Shown piece by piece: positions 24,530-34,293 of a stretch of DNA of 64,000 nt (positions within the stretch are counted from its first letter, which is position 1; every line of letters begins with the position of its first letter). The position numbers and the translations under genes are program-made. The notes beneath the pieces were generated by a model. It made no database searches. It was not told the DNA's origin and saw nothing but the letters and a program-made list of their open reading frames with translations. The DNA is from Kribbella sp. VKM Ac-2568 (GTDB lineage Bacteria; Actinomycetota; Actinomycetes; Propionibacteriales; Kribbellaceae), in contig NZ_SLVF01000009.1 in NCBI RefSeq assembly GCF_004345365.1, forward strand, positions 248,001-312,000, in the 5' to 3' direction.

Positions 24530-25899
24530 CGCGACTGCTCCTGGGACCGTGACCGGTCCTTGCGGACGAGCAGCGAGCGGGCCTCACCCGCGGTGATCAC
24601 CGAGCCGGTGATCAGGACGCCGCCGGTGCCCATCGCGAGCGCGTTCTCCTCGGCCAGCCGGATCGCGTCGTCGATCGCGTCGATCAGCTTCGGCCGGACC
24701 AGTACCCGGTCCTCGCCGAAGATCTCCGCGGCGAGCTCGCCCAGCTCCTCGGCCGGCATCGACCGCTCGGCGAACGAGTTCCGGGTGCAGACGACCGTCT
24801 CCATGATCGGCTCGTACGCCTCGAGGAGGCCGTACACGTCCTTGTCCTTCATACAACCCAGTACGCCGATCAGCGGCTGGAACGCGAACGCCTCGGTCAC
24901 GGTGGCGGCGGTCGCCTCGGCGCCGTGCGGGTTGTGCGCCGCGTCGACGATCACCGTCGGGCTGGTCCGCACGACCTCCATCCGGCCCGGGCTCGTCACC
25001 TCGGCGAACCCGGCCTCGACCAGATCGTTGGTGATCCGGTCCTCGGTCTGCGCGCCGGAGCCGAGCAGCGCCTCGACGGCCGCAAGGGCGGTCGCCGCGT
25101 TGTGGGCCTGGTACTCGCCGTGCAGCGGGAGGAACACGTCCTCGTACTCGCCGCCGAGCCCCTTGAACGACACCAGTTGACCGCCGACCGCCACGGAGCG
25201 CGCTGTGACGCCGAACTCCAGTCCCTCCCGCGCGACCTGGGCGCCGACCTCGGCCGCCCGGCGGAGCAGTACCTCGAACACCTCGAGGCTCTGCTGCGAG
25301 ATCACCGCCGTACCGCCCGGCTTGATGATCCCGGCCTTGTCCTGCGCGATGGTGACGGGATCGGCGCCGAGGATGTGCGCGTGGTCGACCGCGACCGGGG
25401 TGATCACCGAGACGGTGCCGTCGGCGACGTTCGTCGAGTCCCAGGTGCCGCCGAGGCCGACCTCGACCACCGCGACGTCGACGGGCGCGTCCGCGAACGC
25501 CGCGAACGCCATACCGGTCATCACCTCGAAGAAGGACAGCGGGTGCTCGTTCTCGGAGTCCACCACGTTCACGTACGGCTCGATCTCGGTGTAGACCTCG
25601 ACGAACCGCTGCTCGTCGATCGGCTCGCCGTTGAGCGTGATCCGCTCCCGGACCGACTCCAGGTGCGGGCTGGTGAACCGCCCGGTCCGCAGCCCGGCCT
25701 CCTGCAGCAGCGAGTCGATCATCCGCGCCGTGGAGGTCTTGCCGTTGGTACCGGTCAGGTGGACCACGGGGTACGTCTTCTGCGGATCGCCGAGCAACTC
25801 GACGAGCCGCCGGATGCGGTCCAGCGTGGGTGAGATCTTGTGCTCCGGCCAACGGGCCTGGAGCCGCGCCGACACTTCGGCAAACGAAAGGTCGCTCAT
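24526..25899 (-). CDS. folC: Folylpolyglutamate synthase / dihydrofolate synthase
   Basis: This is a Mur-ligase-fold enzyme of 457 residues. The ATP loop is GTNGKTSTARMIDSLL, the central metal/ATP segment is VAVVEVGLGGTWDSTNV, and the C-terminal domain has DAAHNPHGAEATAATV. It adds glutamate to folates and to dihydropteroate. The ATG start is divergent from valS with about 70 bases between. It is translationally coupled to the DUF4233 gene downstream. Confidence 0.93.
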   Translation of the reverse strand: MSDLSFAEVSARLQARWPEHKISPTLDRIRRLVELLGDPQKTYPVVHLTGTNGKTSTARMIDSLLQEAGLRTGRFTSPHLESVRERITLNGEPIDEQRFVEVYTEIEPYVNVVDSENEHPLSFFEVMTGMAFAAFADAPVDVAVVEVGLGGTWDSTNVADGTVSVITPVAVDHAHILGADPVTIAQDKAGIIKPGGTAVISQQSLEVFEVLLRRAAEVGAQVAREGLEFGVTARSVAVGGQLVSFKGLGGEYEDVFLPLHGEYQAHNAATALAAVEALLGSGAQTEDRITNDLVEAGFAEVTSPGRMEVVRTSPTVIVDAAHNPHGAEATAATVTEAFAFQPLIGVLGCMKDKDVYGLLEAYEPIMETVVCTRNSFAERSMPAEELGELAAEIFGEDRVLVRPKLIDAIDDAIRLAEENALAMGTGGVLITGSVITAGEARSLLVRKDRSRSQEQSR

Positions 25900-25959
25900 C
25901 AGGGGGCCAGTCTAGGAGGGGGTGTGGATAACCGGTCGGAAGCACCCCTTGACAACCAC

Positions 25960-25965
25960 TACGAT
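25960..25965 (+). promoter_or_regulatory. -10 hexamer of leaderless valS promoter
   Basis: TACGAT ends exactly six bases before the valS ATG at 25972, with no ribosome site between. This argues against a T-box or other leader for valS. Confidence 0.55.
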
Positions 25966-25971
25966 TGGCGC

Positions 25972-28512
25972 ATGACCGAAACGTCCCGTGTTCCTGACAA
26001 GCCCACCCTCGAAGGCCTCGAGGAGAAATGGGCTGCCGTATGGAAGGAACAGGAGACGTACGCGTTCGACCGGACCGCCGAGCGCGCCGACGTCTTCTCG
26101 ATCGACACCCCGCCGCCGACGGTCTCCGGCTCGCTGCACGTCGGGCACATCTTCAGCTACACCCACACCGACCTGGTCGCGCGGTACCAGCGGATGCGCG
26201 GGAAGAACGTCTTCTACCCGATCGGCTGGGATGACAACGGCCTGCCGACCGAGCGGCGGGTGCAGAACTTCTACGGCGTCCGCTGCGACCCGTCGCTGCC
26301 CTACGACCTGGACTTCACCCCGCCGGCCAAGCCGGACGCGAAGAAGCAGATCCCGATCAGCCGCCGGAACTTCGTCGACCTGTGCGGCGAGCTGACCCAC
26401 ATCGACGAGCAGGCGTTCGAGTCGATGTGGCGCCGGGTCGGCCTGAGCGTCGACTGGTCGTACCTCTACACGACCATCTCCGAGGACTCACGCCGTACTT
26501 CGCAGCGCGCCTTCCTGCGCAACTTCGCCCGCGGTGAGGCCTACCTGGCCGAGGCCCCGACGATGTGGGACGTCACGTTCCAGACCGCCGTCGCCCAGGC
26601 CGAGCTGGAAGCCCGTCCGTATCCCGGCGCATTCCACCGGATCGCCTTCCACGGCGCCTCCGGTCCCATCTACATCGAGACCACCCGGCCCGAGCTGATC
26701 CCGGCCTGCGTCGCGCTGATCGCGCACCCGTCCGACGAGCGCTACAAGGATCTCTTCGGTACCACGGTCCGCTCGCCGCTGTTCGACGTCGAGGTGCCGG
26801 TCCTCGCGCATGAGCTGGCTGAGCCGGACAAGGGCGCCGGCATCGCGATGTGCTGCACGTTCGGCGACCTCACGGACGTCCAGTGGTGGCGCGAGCTCCA
26901 GCTCCCGGTCCGAACGGTCATCGGCCGCGACGGCCGGCTGCTGCGCGAGACCCCGGAGTGGCTGGAGGGCTCGGAGCTGTACGCCGAGCTTGCGGGCAAG
27001 ACCGTCTTCAGCGCACGCGAGCTGATCGTGCAGAAGTTGCGCGAGAGCGGCGACCTCGACGGTGAGCCCAAGCCGACGGAGCGGATGGCGAACTTCTACG
27101 AGAAGGGCGACAAGCCGCTCGAGATCGTCTCCACCCGGCAGTGGTACATCAAGAACGGTGGCCGTGACGCCGACCTGAAGGCCGAGTTCATCGAGCGGGG
27201 CAACGAGCTCGCCTGGGTCCCCGAGCACATGAAGCACCGGTACCTGAACTGGGTCGAGGGGCTGAACGGCGACTGGCTGGTCTCCCGCCAGCGCTTCTTC
27301 GGCGTGCCCTTCCCGGCCTGGTACCCGATCGACAAGGACGGCGAGGCGGACTACGACCACCCGCTGATGCCGAGCGAGACCGATCTGCCGATCGACCCGA
27401 CCTCGCAGGTCCCCGGCGGGTACGACGAGTCGCAGCGCGGCAAGCCCGGTGGCTTCGCGGCGGACCCGGATGTGATGGACACCTGGGCCACTTCGTCACT
27501 CACCCCGCAGATCGTCTGCGGCTGGGAGCGGGACGAGGACTTGTTCAAGCGAACCTTCCCGATGGACCTGAACACGCACGCGCACGAGATCATCCGGACC
27601 TGGCTGTTCTCCCGCGTCGTCCGGGCTCAGTTCGAGAATGGCACGCTCCCTTGGGCGCGCTCGATGATCTCCGGCTTCGTCGTCGATCCCGACCGCAAGA
27701 AGATCAGCAAGTCCAAGGGCAACACGATCCTGCCCGACGAGGTGCTGAAGAAGTACGGCTCGGACGCGGTTCGCTGGCGCGCGGCGATGGCCCGGCCGGG
27801 TCTGGACTCGCCGTTCGACGAGTCGCAGATGAAGGTCGGCCGGCGGCTCGCGATCAAGGTCCTGAACGCCTCGAAGTTCGTGCTCAGCTTCGGCGCCACC
27901 ACCGTGGATGCCGCTGCCGTGACGCAGCCCGTCGACCTGGCGATGCTCGCTCAACTGCGCACGGTCGTCGACACCGCGACGAAGGCGTTCGAGAACTACG
28001 ACTACACCGGGGCCCTCGAGGCCACGGAGCGGTTCTTCTGGACGTTCTGCGACGACTACGTGGAACTGGTGAAGGAGCGCGCGTATGGCGGACATGGTGA
28101 GGCCGGGGCCGAATCGGCCAAGGCCGCGCTCGCCGTCGCGCTGTCGGTCCAGCTGCGCCTACTCGCGCCGTACCTGCCGTTCGCGACCGAAGAGGTCTGG
28201 TCGTGGTGGCAGGAGGGCTCGATCCACCTGACCTCCTGGCCGGTCGCGTCCGTGGACGTCGCCACCCCGGAGCACGACCCGCGGGTCCTCGACGCTGTGG
28301 CCGAGGTCCTGGCCGGGATCCGCGGTGCCAAGTCCACCGCCCAGGTCTCGATGAAGACCGAGGTCTCCAAGGTCGAGGTCAGCGGCCCCGCCGACCGCCT
28401 CGCCCTCGCCGCGCAGGCTGAGGTCGACCTGCGCGCCGCAGGCCGGATCACCGGCGAGATCGTCTGGAGCTCCGACGAATCCGACACCGTCTCGGTCACC
28501 GCGACCCTCTGA
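25972..28512 (+). CDS. valS: Valyl-tRNA synthetase (type 2-like)
   Basis: This class I synthetase of 846 residues has the HIGH-type motif in SGSLHVGH and KMSKS as KISKSKG. The catalytic and editing domains are complete, as is the anticodon-binding domain. The N-terminal sequence (WDDNGLPTERRVQNFYGVRCD) and the absence of the C-terminal coiled-coil arm of ordinary bacterial ValRS resemble the archaeal/rickettsial type 2 group. It charges tRNA-Val. The frame is open 44 codons upstream into the folC start region, but the ATG at 25972 is placed by the leaderless promoter and the normal start MTETSRVPDKPTLEGLEEKW. Confidence 0.93.
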   Translation: MTETSRVPDKPTLEGLEEKWAAVWKEQETYAFDRTAERADVFSIDTPPPTVSGSLHVGHIFSYTHTDLVARYQRMRGKNVFYPIGWDDNGLPTERRVQNFYGVRCDPSLPYDLDFTPPAKPDAKKQIPISRRNFVDLCGELTHIDEQAFESMWRRVGLSVDWSYLYTTISEDSRRTSQRAFLRNFARGEAYLAEAPTMWDVTFQTAVAQAELEARPYPGAFHRIAFHGASGPIYIETTRPELIPACVALIAHPSDERYKDLFGTTVRSPLFDVEVPVLAHELAEPDKGAGIAMCCTFGDLTDVQWWRELQLPVRTVIGRDGRLLRETPEWLEGSELYAELAGKTVFSARELIVQKLRESGDLDGEPKPTERMANFYEKGDKPLEIVSTRQWYIKNGGRDADLKAEFIERGNELAWVPEHMKHRYLNWVEGLNGDWLVSRQRFFGVPFPAWYPIDKDGEADYDHPLMPSETDLPIDPTSQVPGGYDESQRGKPGGFAADPDVMDTWATSSLTPQIVCGWERDEDLFKRTFPMDLNTHAHEIIRTWLFSRVVRAQFENGTLPWARSMISGFVVDPDRKKISKSKGNTILPDEVLKKYGSDAVRWRAAMARPGLDSPFDESQMKVGRRLAIKVLNASKFVLSFGATTVDAAAVTQPVDLAMLAQLRTVVDTATKAFENYDYTGALEATERFFWTFCDDYVELVKERAYGGHGEAGAESAKAALAVALSVQLRLLAPYLPFATEEVWSWWQEGSIHLTSWPVASVDVATPEHDPRVLDAVAEVLAGIRGAKSTAQVSMKTEVSKVEVSGPADRLALAAQAEVDLRAAGRITGEIVWSSDESDTVSVTATL

Positions 28513-28537
28513 CGTTGGGCCCGACCGACCGATCTTC

Positions 28538-28571
28538 GTCGACCGGCTGACCTTGGTCGACCGGCTGACCT
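28538..28571 (+). repeat. Two tandem 16-bp direct repeats after valS
   Basis: GTCGACCGGCTGACCT occurs at 28538-28553 and again at 28556-28571. It lies between the valS stop and the terminator hairpin. Function is unknown. Confidence 0.6.
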
Positions 28572-28594
28572 GTTCGACGGCCGATCGCAGCCTG

Positions 28595-28625
28595 GTAGCG
28601 CCCGCTTCTCGGAGGCGGGCGCTAC
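28595..28625 (+). terminator. Rho-independent-type hairpin after valS
   Basis: An 11-bp perfect GC-rich stem (28595-28605 with 28615-28625) encloses a nine-base loop, about 80 bases after the valS stop. Confidence 0.65.
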
Positions 28626-28662
28626 TGCCGCGAAACAACCGACTACGCTGCGGAACCAGTTT

Positions 28663-28686
28663 GTCCCGATATGGAACCATCGGGAC
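28663..28686 (+). promoter_or_regulatory. 8-bp inverted repeat upstream of the low-complexity membrane protein gene
   Basis: GTCCCGAT and ATCGGGAC flank an eight-base spacer. The repeat lies 13 bases after a TACGCT hexamer (28644-28649) that could be the -10 of the downstream gene. That placement would suit an operator or a 5' leader hairpin; no regulator is known. Confidence 0.35.
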
Positions 28687-28737
28687 CGACACCCCGGCCC
28701 CACCCTGGCGAGTCCGTCCGCGCCCCGAGGAGCATCC

Positions 28738-30741
28738 ATGACCGACCCCACCACCCCTCCCCCCACGGACGACTCCTCCACCCCCCGCGCCCAGACAACG
28801 CCGCCGGCCGACGCGACCACCCCGCCGGCCAGGAAGGTCACCCCGCGCCGCCGTACCAGCAAGAACGCGGCCCCCAAGCCAGCCGAAACCCCCGCCTCCG
28901 CGGAAATCCCTGCCACCCCCGCAACGCCCGCCTCCGCGGACGTGCCTGGCACCGGCGCCGGACCGGCCTCCGACGCTGCTGCGGCACTCACCGCCGCCTC
29001 CGAGGCCGCACGCCCCACACCCGCAGCCGCTTCCCCCGAGAAGCCCGCCGCCCGCCCCCGAAAGCACCCCACTAAGAAGTCCCCCACCCCCGCCACACCC
29101 CCAGAACTCCCCTTCGACGAAACCCGCGCAACCGGAGTACCGGTAACTCCCGCAGGCACGCCGTCTGCCCAGCCTGCAACACCCAGCCAGCAGACGGCCG
29201 CCACCTCCCCGGCGAGCGCAGCCACAGGCACCCCAACCGACCCCACAGGCAGCCCAGCCCTTGGTACGACGCCTGCTCCGGCACTCGGCTCCCCAACCAG
29301 CCCAGTGACAGGTACACCGGCCGCCGCCGCAACCGGCTCAGCAAGCAACCCGGCACCCAGCACCCCGACCGGCGCTCCGACGAGGCCAGGCACAGGTACT
29401 GCGGGCACCAACCGAGCCGCTGCCCCGCCAACCCCGGCTACTGGCACGCCGACTGCTCCTGTACCTGGCGCATCCAGCACCACACCAAGCACACCGACCA
29501 GCTCCCCGACAGGTGCAGACGCAGGAACTCCGCCCGCTTCCGCAGCCAGCTCCCCCAACCGCCCAACAATCGGTACGCCTGCCCCCGGCGCCACCAGTAG
29601 GCCTGGCGCTGGCGCAGTTGGTACGCCGGGTGCTGGCGCAGCTGGTACGCCGGGAGCTGGCGCAGCTGGTACGCCGGGAGCTGGCGCAGCTGGTATGCCG
29701 GGAGCTGGTGTGCGTGGCTCCGGTGGAGCGGCAGGCGTGGCGGGTGGTTCTGCTGTGGCTGGGAGCGCCGGAGCCGGCGCCGGCGGCTCGGCTGCTGGAG
29801 GCAGCGCGGGCCGCTCGGCTGCTGGAGGTGCAGCTGTTGGAGGCGGGGGTGCTGGCAGGCCCGCGAAGGCTGGTGCTGGTGCTGGTCCTGCCGGTGGCGG
29901 TGGAGTGGTCGGGCGGGACATTGCGGCTGATGACACCCAGCCGATTGCTGCGCAGAGCGCTGGTTCGCACACCGCTGGCTCGACTGCAGGCGGTGGTTCT
30001 GGGCTCGGTGGTCCGTCTGCGGCCGGCGGCGCAACTGCTGGCGGTGGCTCTGGTCGCGGAGCTGCGGCTAGCGGTGGCTCTGGGGCCGGTGGTGGGGGTG
30101 GAGCCGGTGGTAAGGGTGGGGCTGTGGTTGAGGAGGCATCGGTTGTCGGGAAGGGGCATAAGCGGGCTGGTGGGAAGGGTGGTTGGGGGAAGCGGGTCTG
30201 GGGGCGGGTTCGGAAGATTCAGTGGCGGCGGAATCCCTGGGTGACTGTCGGGGCCATTTTGGTGGCTCTGGTGGTTATTGCCGGGTTTGGGTATTTCGCG
30301 GGGATCGGGCCGATGAATCGGTTGAACGCGGCGCGCGGGATCGAGCCGCCGGCGAAGCTGGCCGGGCTGGATCGGATCACGGATCCGGAGATCCGTGGGC
30401 AGTTGCAGCTCGACCAGACCAAGGAGGCGTTGAGCCGGATCAACGACGGGAAGCAGGCAACGGTCGAGGCGTACGGGAACCTCGACGGCAAGCGGCTGTT
30501 CGTCGTGATCGCGATGCGCGGAAGGGTCGACATCGACAAGACGGTCAAGGATTCCGGGGCGACACCTGACCAGGTCAAGGTCGTCGGGAAGTCCACCTGC
30601 GTCGAGTCGACCGACAACCTGCCGACCCAGTGCTACCGCGGTTCCAACACCCTGACGGTGATCGCCCAGGCAGCCAACGCCGACGCCGGCGTGAACGACG
30701 TCGGCCCCGTCGCCGACGAAGCCTTCACCGCCATGAAGTAA
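28738..30741 (+). CDS. Pro/Ala/Thr/Gly-rich single-pass membrane protein, 667 aa
   Basis: About 480 residues are low-complexity: first Thr/Pro/Ala-rich, then Gly/Ala-rich with a four-fold GTPGAGAA-type repeat. A basic stretch, then a membrane segment (TVGAILVALVVIAGFGYFAGI) at about residues 503-523 follow, and a C-terminal domain of about 140 residues containing two cysteines (KSTCVES, PTQCYRG). The long disordered part therefore lies in the cytoplasm and the small domain outside. I recognise no family. An ATG with a GAGGAG site and the GC pattern support this strand over the long antisense frames. It is flanked by terminators, so it is a single-gene unit. Confidence 0.75.
   Translation: MTDPTTPPPTDDSSTPRAQTTPPADATTPPARKVTPRRRTSKNAAPKPAETPASAEIPATPATPASADVPGTGAGPASDAAAALTAASEAARPTPAAASPEKPAARPRKHPTKKSPTPATPPELPFDETRATGVPVTPAGTPSAQPATPSQQTAATSPASAATGTPTDPTGSPALGTTPAPALGSPTSPVTGTPAAAATGSASNPAPSTPTGAPTRPGTGTAGTNRAAAPPTPATGTPTAPVPGASSTTPSTPTSSPTGADAGTPPASAASSPNRPTIGTPAPGATSRPGAGAVGTPGAGAAGTPGAGAAGTPGAGAAGMPGAGVRGSGGAAGVAGGSAVAGSAGAGAGGSAAGGSAGRSAAGGAAVGGGGAGRPAKAGAGAGPAGGGGVVGRDIAADDTQPIAAQSAGSHTAGSTAGGGSGLGGPSAAGGATAGGGSGRGAAASGGSGAGGGGGAGGKGGAVVEEASVVGKGHKRAGGKGGWGKRVWGRVRKIQWRRNPWVTVGAILVALVVIAGFGYFAGIGPMNRLNAARGIEPPAKLAGLDRITDPEIRGQLQLDQTKEALSRINDGKQATVEAYGNLDGKRLFVVIAMRGRVDIDKTVKDSGATPDQVKVVGKSTCVESTDNLPTQCYRGSNTLTVIAQAANADAGVNDVGPVADEAFTAMK
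29608..29703 (+). repeat. Four tandem 24-bp repeats within the low-complexity region
   Basis: The unit encodes Ala-Gly-Ala-Ala-Gly-Thr-Pro-Gly and occurs four times with only two or three base changes. This indicates recent slippage expansion and probable length variation between strains. Confidence 0.8.
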
Positions 30742-30767
30742 CCCACCAGAAGTCGCGACACACAACG

Positions 30768-30802
30768 AGAACCGCCGGAGCCCAACAGACTCCGGCGGTT
30801 CT
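30768..30802 (+). terminator. Terminator after the low-complexity membrane protein gene
   Basis: A perfect 13-bp stem (30768-30780 with 30790-30802) has a nine-base loop and ends in TTCTTG, 27 bases after the stop codon. Confidence 0.75.
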
Positions 30803-31141
30803 TGCGACTCAAGACCTCAAGCCTCAAGCCCTCAAACCCCGAGCCCACCCCACCGCTGCACACCAGCCGGCACGTCAGGCCGCACGACCGAACCACCGGA
30901 CATTGCCGTGGGCAACGGATCGAACGCCCTCTGGTCCGGCCGACACGTCGCCCTGTCTGCCGATCGAGGCGTAGTCATCCTCGCGGTTGTTCCACTCCAG
31001 CAACCCCCTGCGGCAACTTGCCAGCGGCAACAGTCGCCGTACACCCGGCCGCGTCTTCCCAGCAGCAGTCGCCAACTCGGCGACGGTGGATCGTCATCAA
31101 CGCTAGGCGGGCGGTCCCTCGGTCCCCACATCCACCACGAG

Positions 31142-31182
31142 AAGGAGGCCGGCACCCGCTTGTCAGCGGACACCGGCCCCTT
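31142..31182 (-). terminator. Terminator after clpX
   Basis: An interrupted GC-rich stem (AAGG-A-GGCCGG pairing with CCGGCC-C-CCTT) encloses a 20-base loop just beyond the clpX stop codon. Confidence 0.5.
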
Positions 31183-31198
31183 TCGAAACACCAAGCGG

Positions 31199-32494
<1,296 letters not shown>

Positions 32495-32674
32495 CGGGAC
32501 AGATCCCTTCTCTGAGCAGTCGAACCGGGCTGTCGAACCCGAACAGGGCCCGGATCCCGGTTTCGACGGTACCGCGCCGAGGGCCGAAACGCTGCGCTCA
32601 CCGACGCGTTGTGACTACGCCGGTGGCGAACGCCCGTCCCCCTTGACAGCACCGTCGAACCGGGGATGGGCCGG

Positions 32675-33286
32675 TCAGACGCCGGCCGGGACCGGGGCCT
32701 TGAGACTCTGCAGGATGTCGTCGATCAGGCCGTACTCGATGGCCTGCTCGGCGGTCAGGAACTTGTCCCGCTCGATGTCGCGGGAGACCTCTTCGAGCGG
32801 CTTGCCGCTGGCCTCGGCGATCATCGTCTCCAGCAGCGCACGGAGCCGAAGGATCTCGTTCGCCTGGATCTCGATGTCACTGGACTGGCCGTAGGTGCCC
32901 TCGGTGGCCGGCTGGTGAATGATGATCCGGCTGTTCGGCAGCGCGAGCCGCTTGCCCGGAGTACCGGCGGCCAGCAGCACCGCGGCGGCCGAGGCGGCCT
33001 GGCCGAGGCAGACCGTCTGCACGTCCGGCTTGATGTAGCGGATCGTGTCGTAGATCGCGGTCAGCGCCGTGAACGAACCACCGGGCGAGTTGATGTAGAT
33101 GCTGATGTCCCGGTCGGAGTCCATCGCCTGCAGGCAGAGCAGTTGCGCCATCACGGCGTTGGCGATCTCGTCGGTGATCGGGGTGCCGAGGAAGATGATC
33201 CGGTCCTCGAACAGCTTGGTGTAGGGGTCGATCCGGCGCATGCCGTACGACGTGCGCTCCTCCCACTGCGGGATGAAGTAGTTCAT
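32675..33286 (-). CDS. clpP2: ClpP protease subunit (second of the pair)
   Basis: The 203-residue serine peptidase has catalytic Ser in GQAASAAA and His in IIIHQPA. It starts NYFIPQWEERTSYGMRRIDPYTKLFEDRIIFLG, typical of ClpP2 in actinobacteria. It forms a mixed 14-mer barrel with ClpP1. It lies 28 bases after the upstream clpP, so the two are one operon. Numbering of the pair follows gene order and could be reversed under other conventions. Confidence 0.92.
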   Translation of the reverse strand: MNYFIPQWEERTSYGMRRIDPYTKLFEDRIIFLGTPITDEIANAVMAQLLCLQAMDSDRDISIYINSPGGSFTALTAIYDTIRYIKPDVQTVCLGQAASAAAVLLAAGTPGKRLALPNSRIIIHQPATEGTYGQSSDIEIQANEILRLRALLETMIAEASGKPLEEVSRDIERDKFLTAEQAIEYGLIDDILQSLKAPVPAGV

Positions 33287-33314
33287 GCGAGTTTCCTTAC
33301 TACGGAGTGGGAGA

Positions 33315-33938
33315 TCAGGAGTTGGGGCTGCCGCTGCTCAGCTGGGCTGCGCTGGCCACGACGTGGTCGATGAAGCCGTAGTCCTTCGCCTGCTCCGCGG
33401 TGAACCAGCGGTCGCGGTCGGCGTCGTTCTCGACCTGCTCCAGCGGCTGACTGGTGTGCTCCGCGATCAGGCGGAACAGCTGCGCCTTGATGTGCAGCGA
33501 CTGCTCGGCCTGGATCTTGATGTCGGAGGCGGTTCCACCCATACCGCCGGACGGCTGGTGCATCATGATCCGCGCGTGCGGCAGGGCGAACCGCTTGTTC
33601 TTCGCGCCGGCGCAGAGCAGGAACTGCCCCATCGATGCGGCCAGGCCCATACCGACCGTGGCAACGTCGTTGGAGATGTACTGCATGGTGTCGTAGATCG
33701 CCATGCCCGAGTCCACCGAGCCACCCGGCGAGTTGATGTACAACCAGATGTCCTTGTTGGGGTCCTCGGCGTTGAGGAGCAGCATCTGAGCGCAGATCGC
33801 GTTCGCGTTGTCGTCGCGAACCTCGGACCCCAGGAAGATGATCCGGTTGCTCAGCAGGCGCTGGTAGATGTGGTCGTCGAGTCCGCCGGATCCGTTGCCG
33901 CCCGCGGCGGTGGGGCTGGCTGCAAATGTCTCGTTCAC
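33315..33938 (-). CDS. clpP1: ClpP protease subunit (first of the pair)
   Basis: The 207-residue subunit has catalytic Ser in GLAASMGQF, His in IMMHQPSGG and Asp later in the chain. The N-terminal 20 residues are a Gly/Ala-rich extension that may be processed. The family requires both subunits for activity in actinobacteria. It is the first gene of the clpP operon, with a ClgR-like box about 50 bases upstream. Confidence 0.92.
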   Translation of the reverse strand: MNETFAASPTAAGGNGSGGLDDHIYQRLLSNRIIFLGSEVRDDNANAICAQMLLLNAEDPNKDIWLYINSPGGSVDSGMAIYDTMQYISNDVATVGMGLAASMGQFLLCAGAKNKRFALPHARIMMHQPSGGMGGTASDIKIQAEQSLHIKAQLFRLIAEHTSQPLEQVENDADRDRWFTAEQAKDYGFIDHVVASAAQLSSGSPNS

Positions 33939-33988
33939 GAAGCCGACATTACTGGTCCGTGGCGACAGACCTAAGGGTGGTCGGCAAG

Positions 33989-34006
33989 TGTTCGCTCACG
34001 GCGCAC
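33989..34006 (-). promoter_or_regulatory. ClgR-like operator upstream of clpP operon
   Basis: TGTTCGCTCACGGCGCAC matches the published ClgR consensus (CGCTNANRGCG core) at the entire core. It lies 51 bases before the clpP1 start. ClgR activates clpP genes in actinomycetes, so activation here is a reasonable inference. The clgR gene itself is outside the window. Confidence 0.6.
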
Positions 34007-34236
34007 TGTGTCTGCTCAGAGCGAATACGCCCGACCTCACCACGCACACACGACAGCCGACCCGAAGTCGTGCAGTTTCTTCCGCTTGCGGACCGCCGGT
34101 ACTGCGGGGCCACGCGCCGTACGCGCGGCTCCTGGAGATCCGTCACCTTCGGCTTCATCAACCGACCCCTCTCGCGGTTGGGAAGAACAGCCGCAAAGGT
34201 AGGGACGGTCGCTTTCAGATCGCTTTCACCAACGAA

Positions 34237-34270
34237 CTACGGCCCGGATCCAGCAGGATCCGGGCCGTAG
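34237..34270 (-). terminator. Terminator after tig
   Basis: A perfect 15-bp stem (34237-34251 with 34256-34270) has the four-base loop AGCA, 24 bases beyond the tig stop codon on the minus strand. Confidence 0.75.
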
Positions 34271-34293
34271 GTAGTGCTCTGTGCAGGGCTTGG

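Larger units (their letters stand above)
30742..31198. other. Intergenic region between convergent genes, with two hairpins
   Basis: The low-complexity gene (plus) and clpX (minus) converge here. Each side carries its own hairpin terminator. The 340 bases between them contain no credible gene. Confidence 0.5.

Noticed and set aside
25949..25954. TTGACA upstream of valS as a -35 box
   Set aside because: It lies only five bases from the -10 hexamer, far too close for a sigma-70 promoter.
28056..30765. Long minus-strand frames opposite the low-complexity membrane protein
   Set aside because: The plus frame has a ribosome site, membrane helix and globular tail, and terminators fit its direction.
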